The notes: generated by a model not told the origin, from the sequence alone. Shown: positions 8,837-20,627, numbered from the stretch's first letter. The stretch: 64,000 nt of DNA from Desulfobulbaceae bacterium (GCA_020444175.1 JAHLLM010000014.1:45745-109744), one strand, 5' to 3'. Numbers and translations: made by a program.

Positions 8837-10255
8837 ATGCTTAAACCTCTACAAAAACCCATTATCGCTGCAACCCTGCTGAGTTTAATCGTTTTTCTTC
8901 TGTCAATGCCGGCTATGGCCGCACGGCCGGACACCTTTGCCGATCTGGTAGAAAAATACGGCGACACTGTCGTTAATATCTATACAACACAAACGGTGAA
9001 GGAATCACCACGTCCTCAACTGCCCTTTTCCCAGCATCCCGACATGCCGGAATTTTTCCGAAAATTTTTTGAACAACCGGGTCTCGGGGAAAATCACCCT
9101 GGCAGAACTATGAAACGAACAAGCCTCGGTTCCGGCGTTATCACCTCATCAGACGGCTATATCGTTACGAATAATCATGTCATTGAAGAAGCTGACGAAA
9201 TCAATGTCCGTTTTGCCAATCACGAAGAGTATGAAGCAAAAATAATCGGTCGCGACGAAAAAACAGATGTTGCCCTTATCAAAATTGAGCCCAAAGCCCC
9301 CCTGCCCTATGTCACTTTCGGAAACTCAGACACACTGAGGGTCGGAGACTGGATCATCGCCATCGGCAACCCTTTTGGTTTTGAGCAGACCGTTACCGCC
9401 GGCATCGTCAGTGCAAAGGGGCGCTCACTCGGCGGAGGCGCCTACGAAAACTTCATCCAGACAGATGCTTCAATTAACCCCGGAAATTCAGGTGGTCCCC
9501 TTTTTAATCTCGATGGTGAAATGGTGGGAATCAGTACCGCTATCTACAGCCGCAGCGGCGGGAATATCGGCATAGGCTTTGCCATCCCTGTCAATATGGC
9601 CAAAAACGTTATCAAACAGCTTAAAGAAACAGGAAAAGTCACCCGCGGCTGGCTGGGTGTCATGATTCAGCACGTAAATCAGGATCTTGCCAAACAGTTT
9701 GGTCTTGAAAAACCCATTGGAGCGCTGGTCGGTGAAGTCTCACCGGGCAGTCCGGCAGAGGAAGCAGGCATTAAACCGGGTGACATTATCATCGCCTTCA
9801 ACGGCAAAGAAATTTCCCAGATGACCATCCTGCCGACAGTGGTTGCCCAGACACCTGTGGGAGAAAAAGCCACTGTTACCGTGTTCCGCGACGGTAAAAA
9901 GAAGAAACTCAACATCACCGTTGGCAAACTTCAGGAAGAAGAGATGAAGGAAGACGCGGTGGAAGAGAATACAACCCTCGGACTCACCGTGCAGGAACTG
10001 ACGCCGGAAATTGCTGCGTCCCTTAAACTGAGCGAAAAGGAAGGAATCATTGTCTCCAATGTTGAAATTGGTTCTGCTGCAGCAAACGCGGGCATGCGGC
10101 GAGGAGATCTTATCCTTGAAGCAAATCGACAGGAGATTAAAAACCTGGAGGATTACAGTGATGCCATGAGCAAGATTGATAAAGAATCAAGTATTCTTTT
10201 CCTGATCAAAAGAAAGAATCACACCAGGTTCATTGTTGTGGAACCTGAAGGGTAA
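8837..10255 (+). CDS. degP: DegP/HtrA-type periplasmic serine protease (Do family)
   Basis: A 472-residue envelope quality-control protease and chaperone. A Sec signal peptide ends at MPAMAA (about residue 29). The trypsin-like domain carries the full triad: H114 in TNNHVIEEAD, D144 in KTDVALIKI and S218 in INPGNSGGPL. Two PDZ domains follow (about 265-360, with RGWLGVMIQHV and VSPGSPAEEAGIKPGDIII; and about 380-470, with LGLTVQEL and SAAANAGMRRGDLIL). The length is typical for a Do protease. Position behind the ECF sigma and anti-sigma genes fits sigma-E-like control. A weak AAGGA ribosome site precedes the ATG. Confidence 0.95.
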   Translation: MLKPLQKPIIAATLLSLIVFLLSMPAMAARPDTFADLVEKYGDTVVNIYTTQTVKESPRPQLPFSQHPDMPEFFRKFFEQPGLGENHPGRTMKRTSLGSGVITSSDGYIVTNNHVIEEADEINVRFANHEEYEAKIIGRDEKTDVALIKIEPKAPLPYVTFGNSDTLRVGDWIIAIGNPFGFEQTVTAGIVSAKGRSLGGGAYENFIQTDASINPGNSGGPLFNLDGEMVGISTAIYSRSGGNIGIGFAIPVNMAKNVIKQLKETGKVTRGWLGVMIQHVNQDLAKQFGLEKPIGALVGEVSPGSPAEEAGIKPGDIIIAFNGKEISQMTILPTVVAQTPVGEKATVTVFRDGKKKKLNITVGKLQEEEMKEDAVEENTTLGLTVQELTPEIAASLKLSEKEGIIVSNVEIGSAAANAGMRRGDLILEANRQEIKNLEDYSDAMSKIDKESSILFLIKRKNHTRFIVVEPEG

Positions 10256-10851
10256 AAAAAGCGACTCAAGTGAGCTGAGGTGACTGTAATATGCCGTTCC
10301 ATTTGATGTGGGGCATGCCAATTCCTTTAGTCACTTCGCTCACTGTTAAAATTTTTTTCCATTTCCCAGGTAGGCTGTTGAAAACGAAGCAAGCGCAGTA
10401 ATTTTTCAACAGCCTTGCTGCTAGAAACCCGCATGTAATGGATTCAATTCCACGCACCGGATGCAGGCAAGCAGATATTCACCTGCATTGATCTGGCCTT
10501 CTTTGTAGCGGCCTCTCCAGAACGAATCACTTCGTTTCCCCCTCTAGCTAACATAGCTGGGTCGTCTTGCAACCGGCAATCCGTTTCATGAGCAAATCCA
10601 AATTTTCAATTTGCTCTACCTAATCGATAACAGGATAGACATGATAGCTCATCAGACAGTAAGCGTAAACTTTACATTCCAACTCAATTTTCCATTTTCG
10701 GAGATTATCGCTGAAAAAACCTTCCACTTTGGTATAGAATTGCGATAAAAAGATATGAGGGTTATACGTCAGCGCCACCTAGGGAGTAGACCAAGATGCC
10801 AGGAAACGTTTGAGGAGGTGTTGGTTCGGGCTTGAGTGAGGAGGGCACACT
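10256..10851. other. Intergenic region between degP and the hybrid kinase
   Basis: These 596 bases hold no convincing gene. An inverted repeat at 10373-10414 is listed separately. A 63-codon minus-strand frame across 10266-10457 runs through that repeat and looks like a repeat translation, not a protein. Just before the kinase ATG, a purine-rich GAGGAGGGCAC stretch supplies the ribosome site. Confidence 0.35.
10373..10414. repeat. Inverted repeat GGCTGTTGAAAA with 18-nt loop
   Basis: Arms of 12 bp, GGCTGTTGAAAA and TTTTCAACAGCC, can form a stem-loop downstream of degP. Ends of this kind (GGCTGTTGAAAA) are, from memory, seen at the tips of some insertion sequences in this bacterial group, so it may be a residual IS end or a REP-like element. 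No other copy was noticed in the window. Confidence 0.55.
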
Positions 10852-13800
10852 ATGACCACGGAATCAAAAAACACAACCCGAGATGCGGAGCAGGCCGGAG
10901 CAGAGCTCGAGGCCCTCAGGCAAAGCGAAGCCAAGTTCCGCGCTTTTTTTGAAAACGGTCCTGAATACTGCTACATGGTTTCAGCTGAGGGGATCGTTCT
11001 TGACGTCAACCGCTCCGCTCTCGACATTCTGGGATACAGGCGCCAGGAACTGGTAGGGAAGCCAATCAAAAGCATTTATGTTCCGGAAGAGCTTCCCAGA
11101 GTCAGCCGCCTCTTTGAAAGATGGAATCAGACCGGCATCCTGAAGGACGAGGAACTGGTTATCCGGACCAAATCCGGGGAGAGGCGAACCATCCTGCTCA
11201 GCGTCAGCGCCGTGAAGAATGAAGCCGGCGACATCCTGCACTCCATCTCGGTCCAACGGGATGTGACCGACCGGAAAAAAACAGAAGAAAAGCTACAACA
11301 AACAGCAACCCGGCTTAGGGAGGCCCAGCGGATCGCCCATATCGGCAGCTGGGAGCTGGATCTGATCAATAATACTCTCACCTGGTCGGATGAGATCTAC
11401 CGGATTTTCGAAATCGATCCCGAAAAATTCAGCCCCTCGTATGAAGCCTTTCTCGATACTGTCCATCCTGAAGACCGTAAGGCAGTGGATCGGGCCTTTA
11501 CTGATTCGCTCAAGTCCCGTATTCCTTATTCAGTCGACCATCGTCTCCTCTTTCCCGACGGACGGATCAAGCATGTTCACGAACAGTGCGAGACCTTTTA
11601 CGATGCCGAGGGTAGACCGCTGCGTTCAGTGGGAACTGTGCAGGACATCACCGAACGGAAACTGGCAGAGGATGCTGAGCGCCGTTTAAACCGGGAACTG
11701 CGCGCCATCAGCAACTGCAATCAGACCTTGATGCGGGCCACAGACGAGCAGAGTCTGCTCAATGAGATCTGTCGCATTATCTGTGACGAAGCCGGCTATC
11801 TCCTTGCCTGGGTCGGTTTTGCCGAGCAGAACGAGGCTAAAACCATTCGTCTTGCTGCCCATGCCGGATTCGACCGGGGATATATTTCCCAAGCGAAAAT
11901 CACCTGGGCCGACACCGAACTGGGACGTGGACCGTCCGGAATCGCCATCCGGAGCGGAAAAATCTGCTGCATCCAGGACTTCTCCACCGATCCCAAGGCC
12001 GCCCCCTGGCGGGACAATGCCCTGGCGCGCGGTTATCGTTCAAGCATCGCGCTCCCCCTCAAAGACGATGAAGACAAAACCTTCGGGGTTCTCAGCATCT
12101 ACTCCCAGGAAGCCTCTGCCTTCACCCCGGATGAAATCCGGATTCTGGAAGAGCTGGCCGGCGACTTGGCCTTCGGTATCAACGTGCTGCGGGCACGAAT
12201 CGAACACAAGGAGGCTGAAGAGGAGCTGGCTAAAGCCCATCAGCTGCTGGAAACCATCTTCAACCATACCCACATCATGGTGGCCTATCTCGACCCCGAC
12301 TTCAACTTTATCCGGGTCAACCGTGCCTATGCGCAAGCCGACCAAAGGAATCCTGCGTTTTTCACCGGTAAAAACCACTTTGACCTCTATCCCAATGTTG
12401 AGAATGAAAAAGTTTTCAGAAAGGTGGTGGAGAGCGGGGAAGGCTATTTTACCTTTGGCAAACCGTTTAAATATACTGAGTATCCGGAGCGAGGGGTCAG
12501 CTTCTGGGACTGGAGTCTGACGCCCCTTAAGGACTCGGGAGGCAAGGTCACCGGTCTGATCTTTACCCTGCAGGACGTCACCGACCGCATGCTGGCCGAA
12601 GAGGAACGGCTGACCCATCTTCACTTCTTTGAAAGTATGGACATGGTCAACCGGGCAATTCGGGGAACCAGTAATCTTGAACAGATGATGGACGATGTCC
12701 TTGATGTCGCAGTGAAGATTTTCGACTGTGACCGCGCCTGGCTCCTCTATCCATGCGATCCCGGTGCCGCTTCCTGGCAGATCCAGGTTGAACGTTCCCT
12801 GCTGGAATATTCCGGTCTTCTCCCCTTGGGAACCGAGTTTGCCATGGAGCCCCTAACCTCCGAGTTAATGCGCACCGTATTAAACGCGGGTCGCCCGGTG
12901 CGGTCCGATCCGCAATCAGATTATCCTTTGGCGGCAGACGATGCGGAGCGGTTCGGCTATAAGTCCCGGATTTCCATGGCGCTGCGCCCCAAAACCGGTA
13001 AACCCTGGATGTTCGTACTGCACCAATGCTCTTACCCCAGGGTCTGGAAACAGCAGGATGAGCGTCTTTTCCAGGAAATCGGACGCAGACTCTCCGATGG
13101 ACTGACCAGCCTGCTGAGTTACCGGGACCTGCGGCAGAACGAGGAATTCCTCACCAACATCATCGAAAACATCCCGGACATGATCTTTGTCAAGGATGCG
13201 GAGACATTACGGTTTGTGCGTTGCAATCAGGCGGGCGAAAGACTGCTTGGGTATTCCCGGGAGGAAATGAAAGGCAAAAATGATTATGATCTCTTCCCAG
13301 AGGAAGAAGCTCAATTTTTTACGGACAAAGACCGCGAGGCGCTGAAGCGAAAGATACTGGTCGATATTCCAGAGGAGCCTATCCGTAACAGAGACGGGCA
13401 GAAACGAATCATTCATACCAAAAAAATCCCGATCCTCGACCAGGCAGGCAATCCCAGATACCTTCTCGGCATATCAGAGGATATAACCGAACAACGAAAG
13501 ATGAAGGAACGGCTGCGGGAAAAGAAAATGTTTATTCGCAACATTCTTGAGACCGTGGATGAAGGCTTTATCGTGGTGAATCGAGAGTACCGGATTCTGT
13601 TGGCAAACAGGGCGTTCTGCCGTTTTGTCGGACTTCCCGAGGAACAGGTAGTGGGGCGGCATTGTTACGAGGTTTACAACCATCTTGACATTCCCTGTTT
13701 TTTAGCCGGCAGTGACTGCGCGGCGAAGAGGACCTTTGAAAGCGGAAAACCCCATACCGCTTCGCATTCCCATATAGTGGACAGCGATAAACATTATGCC

Positions 13801-15042
13801 GAGATCCGCTCCTATCCATACAGCGAAGTGTCAGGAAGGGTTGAAACCGTCATCGAAACGATCACCGATCTAACGGAAACGAAAAAACTGGAGGAACAGC
13901 TGCGCCATGCCCAAAAGCTTGAGGCACTAGGGACCCTGGCTGGAGGGATCGCTCATGATTTCAATAATATATTAAGTGTAATCGTCGGCTACAGCGACAT
14001 GATGGAAATGAACCTGTCCTCGGACGACCCGGCTCGTCCTTATCTCCAGGAAATCCTGGCAGCATCCAAACGCGCTGCCAGGCTCACCCAGGCACTGCTT
14101 ATCTTCAGTCGGAAGCAGATTGCGGAACTCATGCCGATTGATCTGAATGAAGTTGTAAGCGGCATGAAAAAAATGGTCTTCAGGATCATCGGCGAAGACA
14201 TCCAAACCGTTGTTGAACTTGAACCGGTACCGCTGATCGTCATGGGCGATTACGGGCAGCTGGAGCAGGTACTGATGAACTTTGCAACCAACGCCAGGGA
14301 TGCCATGCCCCAGGGCGGCACATTGACCATCGAGACGCAGTTCTGCAATATCGATGAAAAATTCATTCAACACCACGGCTTTGGCAGCCCTGGAGAATTC
14401 GCCCTGATTTCAGTGAAAGATACCGGCCAAGGAATGGAAGACCAGACCAGGGAAAAAATTTTCGAACCTTTTTTTACCACAAAGGAACTCGGTAAGGGAA
14501 CGGGACTGGGGTTGTCGATCATTTACGGAATTATCAAACAGCACCACGGCTATATCAGTTGCTCCAGCGAACCCGGCAAGGGAACCGTTTTCCAGGTATA
14601 CCTGCCAATTATCAGAAAAGAGGCACCCAGGCCCGACGTAAACGAACTCAGTCATGTACAGGGCGGCACCGAAACGATACTGATTGCCGACGACGACGAG
14701 CATATCCGCAAAGTCACCAGAACACTGCTTGAGAACCGGGGGTACAAGATCCTGGAAGCCATGGATGGCCAGGAGGCCGTAAATATCTACAGGGAGCATT
14801 GTGACGATATCCAGCTTGTTCTGCTGGATATCGTCATGCCGAGAAAAAGCGGCAGGGAGGCTTTTGAGGAGATGAGGGAAATCAGGCCCGGACTGAAAGT
14901 GCTTTTTGTCAGCGGTTATAGTGAAAACACCCTGGAAATGCAAAAAGTCATGGAACGCGGACAGCCTTTACTGCAAAAACCGGTTAAACCGAGGGAGCTG
15001 CTGGCCAGGATGCGGGAACTGCTGGATAAAAAAGAAAGCTGA
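10852..15042 (+). CDS. Multi-PAS/GAF hybrid sensor histidine kinase with receiver domain
   Basis: A 1396-residue soluble sensor with no membrane helices. The approximate order is PAS (25-145), PAS/PAC (155-270), GAF (290-440), PAS (455-580), GAF (600-760), PAS (765-885), PAS (890-1010), HisKA with the phospho-histidine in [20 protein letters not shown] (about residue 1034), HATPase with the N box [12 protein letters not shown]1 DTGQGM, F box [15 protein letters not shown] and G2 GLGLS, then a receiver (about 1280-1390) with DDD and the phospho-aspartate in VLLDIVMP. The single receiver at the C-terminus suggests relay to a separate partner or self-tuning. No response-regulator gene is adjacent. 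The signals sensed are unknown; several PAS domains could bind flavin, haem or small ligands. Confidence 0.92.
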   Translation: MTTESKNTTRDAEQAGAELEALRQSEAKFRAFFENGPEYCYMVSAEGIVLDVNRSALDILGYRRQELVGKPIKSIYVPEELPRVSRLFERWNQTGILKDEELVIRTKSGERRTILLSVSAVKNEAGDILHSISVQRDVTDRKKTEEKLQQTATRLREAQRIAHIGSWELDLINNTLTWSDEIYRIFEIDPEKFSPSYEAFLDTVHPEDRKAVDRAFTDSLKSRIPYSVDHRLLFPDGRIKHVHEQCETFYDAEGRPLRSVGTVQDITERKLAEDAERRLNRELRAISNCNQTLMRATDEQSLLNEICRIICDEAGYLLAWVGFAEQNEAKTIRLAAHAGFDRGYISQAKITWADTELGRGPSGIAIRSGKICCIQDFSTDPKAAPWRDNALARGYRSSIALPLKDDEDKTFGVLSIYSQEASAFTPDEIRILEELAGDLAFGINVLRARIEHKEAEEELAKAHQLLETIFNHTHIMVAYLDPDFNFIRVNRAYAQADQRNPAFFTGKNHFDLYPNVENEKVFRKVVESGEGYFTFGKPFKYTEYPERGVSFWDWSLTPLKDSGGKVTGLIFTLQDVTDRMLAEEERLTHLHFFESMDMVNRAIRGTSNLEQMMDDVLDVAVKIFDCDRAWLLYPCDPGAASWQIQVERSLLEYSGLLPLGTEFAMEPLTSELMRTVLNAGRPVRSDPQSDYPLAADDAERFGYKSRISMALRPKTGKPWMFVLHQCSYPRVWKQQDERLFQEIGRRLSDGLTSLLSYRDLRQNEEFLTNIIENIPDMIFVKDAETLRFVRCNQAGERLLGYSREEMKGKNDYDLFPEEEAQFFTDKDREALKRKILVDIPEEPIRNRDGQKRIIHTKKIPILDQAGNPRYLLGISEDITEQRKMKERLREKKMFIRNILETVDEGFIVVNREYRILLANRAFCRFVGLPEEQVVGRHCYEVYNHLDIPCFLAGSDCAAKRTFESGKPHTASHSHIVDSDKHYAEIRSYPYSEVSGRVETVIETITDLTETKKLEEQLRHAQKLEALGTLAGGIAHDFNNILSVIVGYSDMMEMNLSSDDPARPYLQEILAASKRAARLTQALLIFSRKQIAELMPIDLNEVVSGMKKMVFRIIGEDIQTVVELEPVPLIVMGDYGQLEQVLMNFATNARDAMPQGGTLTIETQFCNIDEKFIQHHGFGSPGEFALISVKDTGQGMEDQTREKIFEPFFTTKELGKGTGLGLSIIYGIIKQHHGYISCSSEPGKGTVFQVYLPIIRKEAPRPDVNELSHVQGGTETILIADDDEHIRKVTRTLLENRGYKILEAMDGQEAVNIYREHCDDIQLVLLDIVMPRKSGREAFEEMREIRPGLKVLFVSGYSENTLEMQKVMERGQPLLQKPVKPRELLARMRELLDKKES

Positions 15043-15154
15043 GAATCACCCTATGGGGGAAATATTTCGACACCCTGCTGATCTTTTCATTGCCCCCAAA
15101 ATTGTTTTTTATCAAAAAATGTCAAGGCCGGCTTTTGCACTTTCAGTCACTTCC

Positions 15155-16432
15155 CTAAAACCCTTCCACCGCTCTCAATATCTTAAAGTAATTGGCGAAA
15201 ACATCGCTTTTTGCCGCCACATAGTTTTCATGGGCCCGGGACAGATTTGCAGCAGCATCCAGCATGTCTGTCTCGGTGACCAGACCTTCCTGATAGGAAA
15301 GCTTTGTCACCCGCACATTCTCTTCAGCCTGGCTGATACCGGTTTCGGCAACCTGCACGCTTTCGCCACTGACTTCAAAATCGTAAAAAAGATTTTTCAG
15401 CTCTGTCCGCAGCTCACTTTCCAGTTCGCCGAGCTCATGCTTCAAGGCGCGCATTTCATTTTTTACCATGCCGATCTTTGCACTCTTGCCAAAACCGTCA
15501 AAAAGATTGACTGAAAGCACCAACTGGGTACGTATCTCTTCATCATTACTGCCACTGAGAAGACTACTGCCACCGTCGCTGCCGCTGCCGTTCAGGTAAT
15601 GGTCATCGTATTTCTGATAACTGCTGACAAGATCAACCTTGGGGTAATACCCGGCATACTGGGCTCGTACCTGGGCGTCGGCTGCCTTGATCAACTCTTT
15701 TACAACCTGGACTTCGCTTCTCTTGGCCAGCATTTCCGCCTCATAGTCCCCAGTCCGGTCAAGAACCGGCTGCTGATCAAACTCACGGAACTGCAACTGA
15801 TCAAACTGAACAACATCATTTATTCCCCGCTGCAGAAGCTGAATCCCTTTTTTTACCCCAGCCTCAGCTCTTTTCAGGTCAATAAGGGCATTATCCAGAT
15901 CTACTTTTATCTTCAGAAGATCATTTTTTTTAATCAGCCCGACGTCATACCTGTTTTTGCCATCCTGATACATTTTTTCAAGGGCGGCATGGTAGTCTCT
16001 GGTCACCTGAAGATTGGCTTTTTGATTAAACAGAAAAACATACTGCAGGGCAACATCAAGCTGTATATCCTGTTTTATACCTGCAAGCCTTAAATCCTCT
16101 GCCTTCTGCTCCAGCTCTGCAGACTGAATGTTGTACTTATCCTTGAATCCTGAAAAAAGATTCCAGCTCACAGCTCCGGAAACAACACTGTTTTCACTGC
16201 TCTCATACAGTGTTTCGTCCTTCAGATTGGACATGGAATAGGAAATATCCATTGATGGATAATAGCTGCTTCTGGCCAGCCGGAGGTTCTGTTCGCTCCT
16301 TTTAAGATTGGCTTCATAGCGTGCGATGATTTCCCTGTTTGTCACAGCCTTGTGCTGCAGTTCTTTCAGGGATGCGGCACCGGCCGCATCTGCCAGTAGC
16401 AGTATAATCAAAACCAGATTAAACAGTTTCAC
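15155..16432 (-). CDS. TolC-family outer-membrane efflux protein
   Basis: This is the outer-membrane channel of the tripartite pump encoded upstream. I choose the GTG at 16432-16430 as start because AAAGGAG lies 8 nt before it and the product then begins with a proper signal peptide (VKLFNLVLIILLLADAAGA). A longer frame from TTG at 16450 has the ribosome site inside the coding part. The mature protein of about 400 residues has the two repeated OEP halves with long helical, Glu/Lys/Ala-rich stretches (SAELEQKAEDLRLAG..., LGELESELRTELKNLFYDFEV). It overlaps the RND pump gene by 14 bases. Confidence 0.9.
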   Translation of the reverse strand: MKLFNLVLIILLLADAAGAASLKELQHKAVTNREIIARYEANLKRSEQNLRLARSSYYPSMDISYSMSNLKDETLYESSENSVVSGAVSWNLFSGFKDKYNIQSAELEQKAEDLRLAGIKQDIQLDVALQYVFLFNQKANLQVTRDYHAALEKMYQDGKNRYDVGLIKKNDLLKIKVDLDNALIDLKRAEAGVKKGIQLLQRGINDVVQFDQLQFREFDQQPVLDRTGDYEAEMLAKRSEVQVVKELIKAADAQVRAQYAGYYPKVDLVSSYQKYDDHYLNGSGSDGGSSLLSGSNDEEIRTQLVLSVNLFDGFGKSAKIGMVKNEMRALKHELGELESELRTELKNLFYDFEVSGESVQVAETGISQAEENVRVTKLSYQEGLVTETDMLDAAANLSRAHENYVAAKSDVFANYFKILRAVEGF

Positions 16433-19400
16433 TTGATCGACTCCTTTCAAAACCTATGAAGAAGGAAAGTAACGAGGGAATAACAAACAGGGTAAATATA
16501 GTGGATACGGCCAGGCCGCCAAGCAGAATACTGCCAAGCCCACGGTAGAGTTCGCTACCGGAACCGGTTGACAGCACCAGCGGCAGCATGCCGAGCAGAC
16601 TTGTGCTGGCACTCATGAATATCGGCCTGATCCTTGTTTCCACGGCAGTGATGACCGCCTCCATTCCCTGCATGTCATTATAACGGACATTATTTAAGGA
16701 CTGATGCACAATCAGAATGGCATTGTTGACCACCGTACCGATGAGGATGATAAAGCCCAGCATGGCAAGGACGTCGAAACCCTGGGGAGGCATTCCCAAA
16801 GAGGATAAATACACATTGACAAGGCGCAGCCCGACAAAACCGCCCACCGCAGCCAGGGGCACACTGAAAAGGATAATAAAGGGATAGAAAAAATTTTCAA
16901 AAAGCGCCGCCATAAGCAGATAGGTGATAGCCAGGGCCAACAGCAGATTCCACTGCAGGGCCTGGCGCGTCACGGTGAGTTTGTCGGCGTTGCCGCCCAC
17001 CTCAACAACCACGCCTTGGAGTTTTCCCGCCTTCTGCAGCGAGGCAATGATATCATTTTCAATGGTCTCCATGGCGGTCTGCAGGGGAAGGTCGGCCGGG
17101 GGAGTAACCTGCAGGGTAATGGTACGGTTTCGTTCAAGATGATTAATCTGCGGCATCCCCTGCGTGTAAACGAGGTTAGCCACGTCACCTACTCTGATCA
17201 AATTGCCGTATTTACTGACAATCAAACTGTTCAATATATCTTCCGGAGTGCCGAAATCCTTGTCTGCCGCCTTGAGAACCAGATCAACCTGCTTGATCCC
17301 CTCCGGCCTGTATTCATCAATCTTGCGGCCATCCATCAAGATATCCACATAGGTTCCCAGGTCCTCCTCTGTCAGGCCATTGGCCACAAGTTTTTCCTTG
17401 TCAGGTATAATATTCACCTCTGGATAACTACTTTCCAGGGATGGCACGGGACGCACCTGGGCGCCGGGAATTTTCTGACTGATAACGCCGAAAAGAGTTC
17501 GGGACGAATCAATGATTTTATCAATATCTTCGCCTACCACATTGACTTCAACGGTTCTGCCCTCGCCTATACCGCTCTCAAAGATGCCGCGCTGAATACT
17601 GACTCCGAAAACTCCGGGAATGGCATTCATAATCCTGTTAAAAAGCGGTATCATTTCCCTTGCCCTGGTGTCATGGATACTCATGGCGCCAAAAAGGGTA
17701 AAACGATCCGCCCCCACAAAAAACATCTTTTCTATCTGGGGAACCCCGTCTTTGCCGTCTTCCTTAAAATAGGGTTCGGCTTCATGGTAGATATTTCGCC
17801 CCATATCCTTTAATTTCTCGACGGAATAACCGGGAGGCGGGATAAGGATGTTTAAAACAAGATTTCTATTGCCCTGGGGGAGATATTCCGCGCTGGGAAT
17901 AAGCCAGATGGTCAACCCCACAGAAAGAGACGTCAGCAATGCAATCGTCCCAATCCTTGTAAAAATGTTTTTCAAGCATAAGCGGACGATCTTCATCAGG
18001 AAAGATGCCAGCAACGGTCCAACCACAGTCCTCTGCAGCCAGTTTTGCCCCTTAACCTTGTCACCCCTGTAGAGCTTGTTGGCAAGGGTGGGAATAACGG
18101 AAATAGAGACAAACATGCTGAGCATAATGGAAAAGGTGATGGCAATGGCAATATCCCGGAAAAGCTGTCCCGCCTCTTCCTCAATAAATATAATAGGGAG
18201 GAAAACAGCAACCGTTGTAGCCGTTGATGCCAGGACCGCGCCCCATACCTCTTTGGCGCCGTCATAGGCAGCGTTGAAGGCCTTTTTGCCCATCTTGCGG
18301 TGCCGGTCGATATTTTCCAGCACAACAATGGCATTATCAACCAGCATACCCACGGCAAAGGATATGCCGGCCAGGCTGACGACGTTCAGGTTGCGCCCCA
18401 GTATCCACATAAAAATAAAGGTGCCGATGGCGGAAATGGGAATGGCGAGTGCGGTGATAAAAGTTGAACGGACGCTGCGCAGAAAAAGCAGCAGTACCCC
18501 TATCGCCAGCAAACCTCCGATGAGGACATTCTGCTTCACAAGATTAATGGCTGTATTGATATAGGGGCGCTGATCGTAAACCATGTCAAAGAAGAGTCCA
18601 TTGTCGGCCAGAATCCCTTCATTAAGGCGGTTGACCACCTGCTCTATCTGATTGGTCATCTCCAGCACGTTGCTTCCCGGCTCTCTTTTGACGCCAATGA
18701 CAATCACCTGCACACCGTTATGAAGAACGGAAACATCTTCCTTCTTATAGCCATTGGTGACACTGGCCAGGTCGTGCAGGTGAACCCTGTTGACACCATC
18801 ATCGACAATAACAACGCTCAGGGCATCTGCCAGGGACTGAAACTGGCTGACCGTACGGATACGGTAATTTTTCTTGCTGATGCCGAGCACCCCTGCGGAA
18901 ATGTTGCGATTGGCCTTTTTAATAGCACTTTCAACCTGGTTGATCGTGACGTTATATCTGGCCATTTTCTGAGGATCAATGATGACATGAAATTCATTGT
19001 CCGTGCCGCCGAATACAAAAAGGGAACCAACCCCTTTCACCCTTTCCAGATGCTGCCGAACATTGTTCTCAAAAAACGTGCGAAAGTGATTGATGTGCTC
19101 CTTGGTGTCGGGCTTGGCTTTCAGAACCATCCAGATAATAGGCGAGCTGTTGGCGCCCGTCGCCTCTATAACAGGTTTGTCGGCATTGTCGGGATAGTTG
19201 GAAACCTCATTCATCTTATTGGATACCCGGAGAAGAGCATCGTCAAGATCGGTTGTCATTGCAAAAGACAGGGTGATTTCACCGTAGCTGTTAAAACTTG
19301 AACTCTCCATTTTAATGAGGGAGCGCAAGCCCTTAAGCTGTTCTTCCTGCTTTTCTATGATTTCCTTTTCAATTTCATAGGGCGTGGCCCCTCCCCAGGT

Positions 19401-19547
19401 TGTGGTAACGGTTATCTGCGGCGTCTCCACATCGGGAGTCAACTGAACAGGCAGTTTATTGAGGCCAATGATGCCGAACATGACGATAAGGATAACGGCA
19501 ACAGCCACGCTCACCGGTTTTTCAATGAAAAACTTTATAACGTCCAT
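16419..19547 (-). CDS. RND-family multidrug efflux permease (AcrB-like)
   Basis: A 1042-residue inner-membrane proton-driven exporter, full length for the HAE family. It starts with the family's first helix (FFIEKPVSVAVAVILIVMFG) and LPVQLTPDVETPQITVTTTW. Two periplasmic loops and twelve helices are expected. TM4 has GMLVDNAIVVLENI, where the usual Asp pair is reduced to one Asp. The second half has TVVNNAILIVHQSL at the matching position, without Asp. It overlaps the tolC-like gene and follows the adaptor gene by 3 bases, forming one operon under the MarR regulator. The substrate cannot be told from sequence. Confidence 0.93.
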   Translation of the reverse strand: MDVIKFFIEKPVSVAVAVILIVMFGIIGLNKLPVQLTPDVETPQITVTTTWGGATPYEIEKEIIEKQEEQLKGLRSLIKMESSSFNSYGEITLSFAMTTDLDDALLRVSNKMNEVSNYPDNADKPVIEATGANSSPIIWMVLKAKPDTKEHINHFRTFFENNVRQHLERVKGVGSLFVFGGTDNEFHVIIDPQKMARYNVTINQVESAIKKANRNISAGVLGISKKNYRIRTVSQFQSLADALSVVIVDDGVNRVHLHDLASVTNGYKKEDVSVLHNGVQVIVIGVKREPGSNVLEMTNQIEQVVNRLNEGILADNGLFFDMVYDQRPYINTAINLVKQNVLIGGLLAIGVLLLFLRSVRSTFITALAIPISAIGTFIFMWILGRNLNVVSLAGISFAVGMLVDNAIVVLENIDRHRKMGKKAFNAAYDGAKEVWGAVLASTATTVAVFLPIIFIEEEAGQLFRDIAIAITFSIMLSMFVSISVIPTLANKLYRGDKVKGQNWLQRTVVGPLLASFLMKIVRLCLKNIFTRIGTIALLTSLSVGLTIWLIPSAEYLPQGNRNLVLNILIPPPGYSVEKLKDMGRNIYHEAEPYFKEDGKDGVPQIEKMFFVGADRFTLFGAMSIHDTRAREMIPLFNRIMNAIPGVFGVSIQRGIFESGIGEGRTVEVNVVGEDIDKIIDSSRTLFGVISQKIPGAQVRPVPSLESSYPEVNIIPDKEKLVANGLTEEDLGTYVDILMDGRKIDEYRPEGIKQVDLVLKAADKDFGTPEDILNSLIVSKYGNLIRVGDVANLVYTQGMPQINHLERNRTITLQVTPPADLPLQTAMETIENDIIASLQKAGKLQGVVVEVGGNADKLTVTRQALQWNLLLALAITYLLMAALFENFFYPFIILFSVPLAAVGGFVGLRLVNVYLSSLGMPPQGFDVLAMLGFIILIGTVVNNAILIVHQSLNNVRYNDMQGMEAVITAVETRIRPIFMSASTSLLGMLPLVLSTGSGSELYRGLGSILLGGLAVSTIFTLFVIPSLLSFFIGFERSRSSETV

Positions 19548-19550
19548 TCT

Positions 19551-20603
19551 TTAGTTCTCCTCGGCAACCACAACAGCCTGATCAGGACGCAAGCGCTCGT
19601 TACCCTCAACAACCACTTCCATTCCCGGCACAAAATAAGGATTATCCACAGCAACCCCGTTGCCCAGGTAGGTAACAATATGGGCCGGCAGGATGGAGGC
19701 TTTCCCTTCTTTCACCGTGTAGACAAAGTCGCCCCCCTGAAACTTGATAAGCGCGTCTCTGGGGATAACGCTGAAAGTCTTTTTGGGGCTGGTCGGCACA
19801 TAGACCTGGGCAGACATATTTTCAGCCACCTTGGCCATCTCGGGAATGCGAACCTTTAACATAATATTTTTGGTCTTGGGGTCAGCAACGGGATCGAAAT
19901 CTTCGAAAATGCCCTTTACCTCTTTTGCAAAGGCATTGATGACAACCACGACCTGTTCACCAGCCGATATGAACTGCAGCAGATCTTCAGCCACAGGAAC
20001 ACTGACAAAAAGATCATCCGTCGAGCCAATGCGGACCAACACCTTTCCCTGCTGCACCCAGTCACCGCTATCCACGTTCTTTTCCAGAATCACTCCAGGA
20101 AACGGAGCCTTGATAATACTTTTTCTTTTGGTGATGAGCAGCTTGTCAAGTTCGTCTTCATCGGCCTTCTTTTCCTTGACTAGATTTTTGAAGTCATACA
20201 GCACATCCTCATAATTTTTTTCACTTGCCCCGTTTTCGTTAAAAAGCCTCTCCAGCCTTTTCACGTTCTTTTCAGCCTGTTCAATACGCAATGCCGCCTG
20301 GGCAATACGGGTTTCGGCAAGAGCAATTTCCTTATCAAGGATCTCCGTATTCAAATTCAGGAGCTTTGAGCCCAATTTCACCCGTTCTCCCTCTCGTACA
20401 GCAACCTCTTCAACCAGCCCTGAAACTTCGGAGGAAACATGACTCATGCGGTCATAGTAGAGCACACCGATAAAGGGACGATTTTCGGCAACTTCCTGCT
20501 GGGTTATTTTGGCCATAACGACTTTTGCCGGCGGCGGACCCTGGGCAAACACAGGGAAACATCCCATGAAAACAATGATCATTAAAACTCTGAGCACTTT
20601 CAC
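19551..20603 (-). CDS. RND efflux periplasmic adaptor (membrane fusion protein)
   Basis: This 350-residue adaptor bridges the pump and the outer-membrane channel. A signal peptide ends near FPVFAQG. The barrel-sandwich/lipoyl halves are visible as SSEVSGLVEEVAVREGERV and KAPFPGVILEKNVDSGDWV, separated by an alpha-hairpin coiled coil (about 90-155). A beta-barrel and membrane-proximal domain follow (YVPTSPKKTFSVIPRDALI). It lies between the MarR gene and the pump gene. There is no lipobox cysteine, so it is probably not a lipoprotein. Confidence 0.9.
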   Translation of the reverse strand: MKVLRVLMIIVFMGCFPVFAQGPPPAKVVMAKITQQEVAENRPFIGVLYYDRMSHVSSEVSGLVEEVAVREGERVKLGSKLLNLNTEILDKEIALAETRIAQAALRIEQAEKNVKRLERLFNENGASEKNYEDVLYDFKNLVKEKKADEDELDKLLITKRKSIIKAPFPGVILEKNVDSGDWVQQGKVLVRIGSTDDLFVSVPVAEDLLQFISAGEQVVVVINAFAKEVKGIFEDFDPVADPKTKNIMLKVRIPEMAKVAENMSAQVYVPTSPKKTFSVIPRDALIKFQGGDFVYTVKEGKASILPAHIVTYLGNGVAVDNPYFVPGMEVVVEGNERLRPDQAVVVAEEN

Positions 20604-20627
20604 AAATCACCTCTTATAAGTCATTAG